Shown: piece by piece, positions 6,116 through 9,681 of the stretch
How the letters are laid out: every line of letters starts with the position of its first letter
Numbering within the stretch: the stretch's first letter is position 1
NCBI GenBank assembly: GCA_030747885.1
Contig: JASLJW010000072.1
Location: 1 to 9,681 of the forward strand
From: Candidatus Thalassarchaeaceae archaeon
Lineage (GTDB): Archaea; Thermoplasmatota; Poseidoniia; Poseidoniales; Thalassarchaeaceae
DNA length: 9,681 nt
Reading direction: 5' to 3'
The notes under the pieces: model-generated
What the model was told of the DNA's origin: nothing
Database searches by the model: none
What the model saw: only the letters and a program-made list of their open reading frames with translations
Position numbers and translations under genes: made by a program

Positions 6116-9100
6116 TCAAAGTTGGCCGTGACCTGGTCCACCTGGTCCGTAATAGCTCCATTGCTCATCTGTCCAACCCGCTGGACGACGAGGGTCATCA
6201 AGGGCAGGGGACTGGGGTTGCATTTGTGGAGGCGCATAATTTACTGCTGCTGAAGCAACTGGCTGTTGGAACAAATGTTCTGCACCACCATACATCGAAT
6301 TTGCAGATTGATCGGCAGCAGGCATAGTCTGTGTCCAATCAGGTGTAGGGGCAGGAGTACTATTCTTCCTAGAAACAAAGAGTAAACCGAGGCCGACTGC
6401 TGCAATTAGGAACAAACCAACTATGCCAAGAATCATCATTACAGGACTACTTGAAACGGATAGGCTAGATTCCTCTGATTTGGAAGCATCTTCAGGGAAG
6501 GCATCAGCATTATCTCCCACACCATCTCCATCAGAGTCTAGACTTTCAGATGCATCGTTAGGGAACGCATCCTCAGAATCGGGGACTCCATCCTCATCAG
6601 AATCAATAATCACGGGTTCCGAGGCGAATATGCTGTATGACTTAATGCTCTTGTAATCAAAACCTGATGAATCTGTGGCCAACACATCGACCTTGATTTC
6701 ATCTCCTGTTCTAAGGCCCTCGGGATAAACAGAAACTATCTGGAATTCTTGGCCAAATCCTTGCACCGTATCGATACTATGGCAAACACCTGTGATGGTG
6801 TTGCATATTTGCCAAGTAACCTCAGTTGTTGTGAAAGTCTCAGTTCCAGAATACGAGACAGTCATACTTGGAGTAGATTGGTAATCCGCAGTATCGTATT
6901 GTAATACGAGATCACCACCATTGCCCTCATCCCATGTCATCAAGATATCTCCAATCACATTCACAGTGAATGTAAACTGGCTAACTGCACCACTAGGGTC
7001 TGAAAGACTTACTTGGACTAATTGAGGGCCCTCTGTTTGCCAAGTCAGAGTATATACCCCGATAGCAATAGGAGTTGCAGCACCTGGTTCTGAAGTAGTA
7101 ACTTGGGCAAAAATATCCTCGTCATCACCGTCTACATCACTTGTATGTAGAGAGGTGTCGAGAGTAAATGATTCACCAATCTTGAGTCTAAGGTCATCTA
7201 ATCCAGTCGAGTCAAAACGAGGTGCGTCATTGATGTTCTGAACAATCACTGTAAGAGTTGTATCTGTTGATTGGGATTCATCGCTTGACCTCAAGACGAT
7301 TTCTACTGTACCTGTAACATCATCATCTAATGTATCGACATTCACTGTCTGGCCAGAAAGAACAACTTCGACTACATCTGCGGGTGTAATACTTACCACA
7401 TGAATGTCTAGAGCAGCTAACTGTGACTCAGAAACATCATCTCCATTACTATCAGTGTCCGAAAGGTATTGAGTCAACACCACTGCCACTGATCCACCTT
7501 CACTAATCGTCTGAGTAGGAATAGGAGACCAACTAGGGGCACCATTTGGAATAACTGAAAAGAATATAGTTCCATCATTTTGGTCTTCACCATCAGACAT
7601 TGTAACCTGAATTCCTTGATTTCTAATATTATTTTGAGCATCTCGATCAACTGCTGAAAACTGAACGTCCATGGTCATAGAAGATGCATCCCAAGACACA
7701 AAATTTGGCGAATTACTAGTGACGCTCAACTGATTGAGTGGAGTCTCAGCATCAGCAATCAATCCTACCATTGAAACAGTCTCAAGGGTGTCCACCTTTA
7801 CCGTCGGTACTCCTGCAAATCCTGCATCACTTGCAGATAAAACAGTTGGAAGACCGTTCAACAGAGTGAACGCATCATCAGTATCCAACCAATCAGATAC
7901 TTGGCTTCTTGAATCGGTCCATCGACTACGAATGTCATAGTCACCACTACCTGCACTTACTGGAGGTGTGACCGTTGCCACATAGCGTTCATTGGTACCT
8001 TGTCCAGTAGTAGAACTATCAACTACAACCCATGAAGAATCCCAAGTACTCTCAGAGGAATGTTTCACTTCTAACTCAGGAGTCATTGAATCAAGAGTAT
8101 CTACAGAATCATTCGGTAGGGCAGTCATATCGAAAGACAGACTTCCTCCACGAGGAATAGTTGTACTAGACCCATCAGGTACTGGACGAACCGAGGTTGG
8201 CGGAGCATCATGAAGGACTGTTGCATCTGCAACGTTGTTTGCTCCAATCGCATCTGCAACTGTGATACGAGCACGGAATCGAGTCTCACCATTATTCTCG
8301 ATGATTTCGCTAGTAGAATCCCAAGTAGTAGAGTATGCTTGAGTAGCTCCAACTGCTAGAGTGTTTACAGATGTGGAACCCAAAGAAGTCTCGGTCATCC
8401 CATCTACCTTGAAGACCTCGATTGTGCCGCCATCAGCATAAACATCTGCACCAATATTTTTGATTGAAAGGGAAAGATCAACCTGATCGCCTGCGATAAT
8501 CCCTGCATGTCCAGCACTAGGTGCAACAGTGAAGGTATCGATTGCGACATCTATTGGGGGCACCATTGAAGAGTCCGTTGCTGAAAGTACGTTATGCCTA
8601 GTTGCTCCACTACTGAACCCATCCTGTAGCCAAGCAACTGTAAGCATATTCGACATACCGCCATTGACTGTGGTTACTGGAACTGTCCACTGGTAAGTAG
8701 AAGGAGTACTTGAGAGAGTCATGGAAATTGGGCCACTGTTTGAACCATCGACTAACCATTTCTTCCAACAATGTCCTGCCTTTGAACCATCATTGTATGC
8801 ATATGAATTACATGTATCCTCAGTAACAGCTGCTAGAACACGGACATCTGAAGTACCTCCTCCTGTGTAAGATGCCTCTAATGTGATGTCTGCATTATTT
8901 CCATTCTGAGTCTGAGAAATGGTCATACTGTACGAGTTTACAGTACTATGCATATTATTGCTCTTCCCTGCAGCGCCAGAGAAATGATCGTCGTATGTCT
9001 TGCCATTAGTCAAAGCCCCACTCATGTAACAAGAGGCACCGTGTGTGCAATCTCCAAAGTATGCTCGAGGTGCACTGTTTGAGCCATCAGAGGCAAGGTG

Positions 9101-9436
9101 AGAGATTCGATTGATTGGGCTTACATCACCTGCTTGAGCTGTGCGAATATTTCCATAACTATTTGCAATATATGAGATATACACGAATTCATCGGGGTTG
9201 CTACTCCTGAGAGACTTCAAGTCGGGACTCGCATACCCATAACATGGAGGGCAATTCTGTCCTCCAATATATTCTGCGAGCACAACGTGCCCTGGGCTAG
9301 GAGCATCAAGAACAGCAGGCTCATCGGCAAGAGGTGTGATTTCTGGCTCTTCAGAAAAAGGTTCGACAAATGAACCCATTGACATGAGAACAATCAGTAA
9401 TGTTAGCGCGGTCGAGCATACCATACGGTAAAGCAT
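6116..9436 (-). CDS. Large secreted surface protein: Omp28-like thioredoxin-fold domain, CARDB/Ig/cadherin-like domains, Ca2+ repeats, C-terminal membrane anchor
   Basis: A 1106-residue cell-surface protein, biological role unknown. Residues 1-24 form a signal peptide (hydrophobic LTLLIVLMSM). Residues ~50-285 resemble the Omp28-like thioredoxin-fold group: a strand leading into GGQNCPPCYGYA with a CxxC at 62-65, then further Cys at 130/136 and 209/223 that may pair as disulfides. A CARDB-like adhesion domain spans ~295-405, beginning IDVAIDTFTV. Ig- or fibronectin-like segments cover ~410-630 and cadherin-like segments ~631-830 (VQNINDAPRF, 732-741, is typical of such domain boundaries). Another beta domain (~830-940) holds C878/C885. 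Two acidic type-3-like Ca2+ repeats lie at 945-988, a transmembrane helix at ~998-1021 and a Pro/Gln-rich cytoplasmic tail ending near GWTDEQWSYYG (1087-1097). The ATG at 9434-9436 has a TATA box at leaderless spacing. Domain edges are by eye. Confidence 0.9.
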   Translation of the reverse strand: MLYRMVCSTALTLLIVLMSMGSFVEPFSEEPEITPLADEPAVLDAPSPGHVVLAEYIGGQNCPPCYGYASPDLKSLRSSNPDEFVYISYIANSYGNIRTAQAGDVSPINRISHLASDGSNSAPRAYFGDCTHGASCYMSGALTNGKTYDDHFSGAAGKSNNMHSTVNSYSMTISQTQNGNNADITLEASYTGGGTSDVRVLAAVTEDTCNSYAYNDGSKAGHCWKKWLVDGSNSGPISMTLSSTPSTYQWTVPVTTVNGGMSNMLTVAWLQDGFSSGATRHNVLSATDSSMVPPIDVAIDTFTVAPSAGHAGIIAGDQVDLSLSIKNIGADVYADGGTIEVFKVDGMTETSLGSTSVNTLAVGATQAYSTTWDSTSEIIENNGETRFRARITVADAIGANNVADATVLHDAPPTSVRPVPDGSSTTIPRGGSLSFDMTALPNDSVDTLDSMTPELEVKHSSESTWDSSWVVVDSSTTGQGTNERYVATVTPPVSAGSGDYDIRSRWTDSRSQVSDWLDTDDAFTLLNGLPTVLSASDAGFAGVPTVKVDTLETVSMVGLIADAETPLNQLSVTSNSPNFVSWDASSMTMDVQFSAVDRDAQNNIRNQGIQVTMSDGEDQNDGTIFFSVIPNGAPSWSPIPTQTISEGGSVAVVLTQYLSDTDSNGDDVSESQLAALDIHVVSITPADVVEVVLSGQTVNVDTLDDDVTGTVEIVLRSSDESQSTDTTLTVIVQNINDAPRFDSTGLDDLRLKIGESFTLDTSLHTSDVDGDDEDIFAQVTTSEPGAATPIAIGVYTLTWQTEGPQLVQVSLSDPSGAVSQFTFTVNVIGDILMTWDEGNGGDLVLQYDTADYQSTPSMTVSYSGTETFTTTEVTWQICNTITGVCHSIDTVQGFGQEFQIVSVYPEGLRTGDEIKVDVLATDSSGFDYKSIKSYSIFASEPVIIDSDEDGVPDSEDAFPNDASESLDSDGDGVGDNADAFPEDASKSEESSLSVSSSPVMMILGIVGLFLIAAVGLGLLFVSRKNSTPAPTPDWTQTMPAADQSANSMYGGAEHLFQQPVASAAVNYAPPQMQPQSPALDDPRRPAGWTDEQWSYYGPGGPGHGQL
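6473..6604 (-). repeat. Two tandem 66-bp units encoding thrombospondin type-3-like Ca2+-binding repeats
   Basis: Residues 945-966 and 967-988 of the surface protein are two 22-residue copies. Both follow the pattern DSDxDGVxDxxDAFPxDAS, with D/N/E residues at the positions that bind Ca2+ in thrombospondin type-3 repeats. At DNA level the copies differ at many synonymous sites, so the duplication is old or under protein-level selection. They sit between the outer beta domains and the membrane helix, as a stiff stalk or Ca2+-dependent spacer. Confidence 0.85.
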
Positions 9437-9458
9437 GGAAATCCGAGTACTTGGGCGC

Positions 9459-9465
9459 GTATAAG
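9459..9465 (-). promoter_or_regulatory. TATA box of the surface-protein gene (leaderless)
   Basis: On the minus strand CTTATAC is centred about 26 nt before the ATG at 9436, preceded by A-rich AAAT. This is the expected TATA-to-start distance in archaea, so transcription likely begins at or within a few bases of the ATG. No Shine-Dalgarno sequence is visible before this start, in agreement. It also supports the ATG at 9436 over the in-frame ATG four codons later. Confidence 0.6.
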
Positions 9466-9542
9466 ATTTGGTCGAAGAAGTTTGATTTCACGAACAGATT
9501 TGTTTCGGGAGTTTGAAATGTAAACCTACTCAGCCAATAGAC

Positions 9543-9681
9543 ATGGAAGATGGCGAACTAATCGTTCTCAGAGAAACCGGAGGGAGAGTTTACGCTTTCT
9601 CAAAGTCAGGAGGTGAACGACGGATTAGAGGAGTAGGAAGAATCGATCCCGCCATTGTAATTGGAGATCTAGAAATTGGTA
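9543..9681 (+). CDS. N-terminal part of a possible tRNA (adenine-N1)-methyltransferase (TrmI-like), cut by the window end
   Basis: An open frame from ATG 9543 runs off the window, giving 46 residues starting MEDGELIVLRETGGRVYAFS. The layout parallels the small N-terminal barrel domain of archaeal TrmI, which methylates A57/A58 of tRNA: an opening G-(D/E)-x-(V/L)-x-L strand, an RxY turn, and then GVGRIDPAIVIGDLEIG, comparable to the family's 'G-hydrophobic-x-x-x-x-x-IIGxxxG' stretch. The SAM-binding domain would lie beyond the window, so the assignment is from memory of a short region and remains tentative. It is divergent from the surface-protein gene. The 106-bp gap contains an in-frame TTG at 9513, but ATG 9543 fits the domain start better. 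No clear ribosome-binding site is visible. Confidence 0.5.
   Translation, partial: MEDGELIVLRETGGRVYAFSKSGGERRIRGVGRIDPAIVIGDLEIG

Noticed and set aside
6103..8213. Several plus-strand open frames of 68-77 codons opposite the surface-protein gene
   Set aside because: They are antisense shadows of a strongly supported 1106-codon gene and show no domain or start signals.
9416..9436. Lipoprotein reading of the surface-protein N-terminus via C7
   Set aside because: The Cys lies before the hydrophobic core rather than after it, so it cannot be a lipobox cysteine; a C-terminal membrane helix already provides an anchor.
1..9681. tRNA, rRNA, CRISPR, insertion sequences or prophage parts
   Set aside because: No cloverleaf-like, rRNA-like, regularly spaced repeat or transposase sequence was seen by eye; nearly all bases are in the listed genes.

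Overview
The window looks archaeal and most likely comes from a planktonic marine euryarchaeon of the Marine Group II (Poseidoniales) / Thermoplasmatota type. Supporting features are an L40e ribosomal protein, an archaeal UPF0147 protein, a membrane-anchored LonB protease, an archaeal-style A24 prepilin/preflagellin peptidase, TATA-like boxes 25-30 nt before start codons (leaderless promoters), and a very large secreted surface protein with acidic calcium-binding repeats. The lineage call is an inference from gene content and style; no rRNA is present. By eye, base composition is moderately AT-rich and even, with no sign of recent transfer, IS elements, CRISPR arrays or tRNA genes.

Layout. 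A metallo-beta-lactamase-fold hydrolase (11-751, +; its true start may lie left of the window) converges with a small unrecognised Cys4 protein (753-1022, -). That gene lies downstream of adenylosuccinate synthetase purA (1062-2366, -). Diverging from purA is ribosomal protein L40e (2470-2622, +), which abuts a convergent UPF0147 gene (2623-2892, -). UPF0147 diverges from the A24 peptidase (2974-3993, +) across a short region with a near-palindromic TATA-like element. The peptidase overlaps by 6 nt with the convergent lonB (3988-6039, -). Upstream of lonB on the same strand is a 1106-residue surface protein (6116-9436, -) with a signal peptide, Omp28-like thioredoxin-fold domain, CARDB/Ig/cadherin-like domains, type-3-like Ca2+ repeats, a transmembrane helix and a cytoplasmic tail. 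A divergent partial gene begins at 9543 and resembles the N-terminus of archaeal tRNA m1A methyltransferase TrmI.

The genes cover three themes: core housekeeping (purA, L40e, UPF0147, the possible TrmI), envelope biology (surface protein, A24 peptidase, membrane LonB) and a variant metallohydrolase. No intergenic gap exceeds about 110 bp. I see no clear undescribed multi-gene system. The most unusual items are the surface protein with its terminal aromatic motif, the A24 peptidase with widely separated catalytic aspartates, the orphan Cys4 protein beside purA, and the MBL protein that has lost expected metal ligands.
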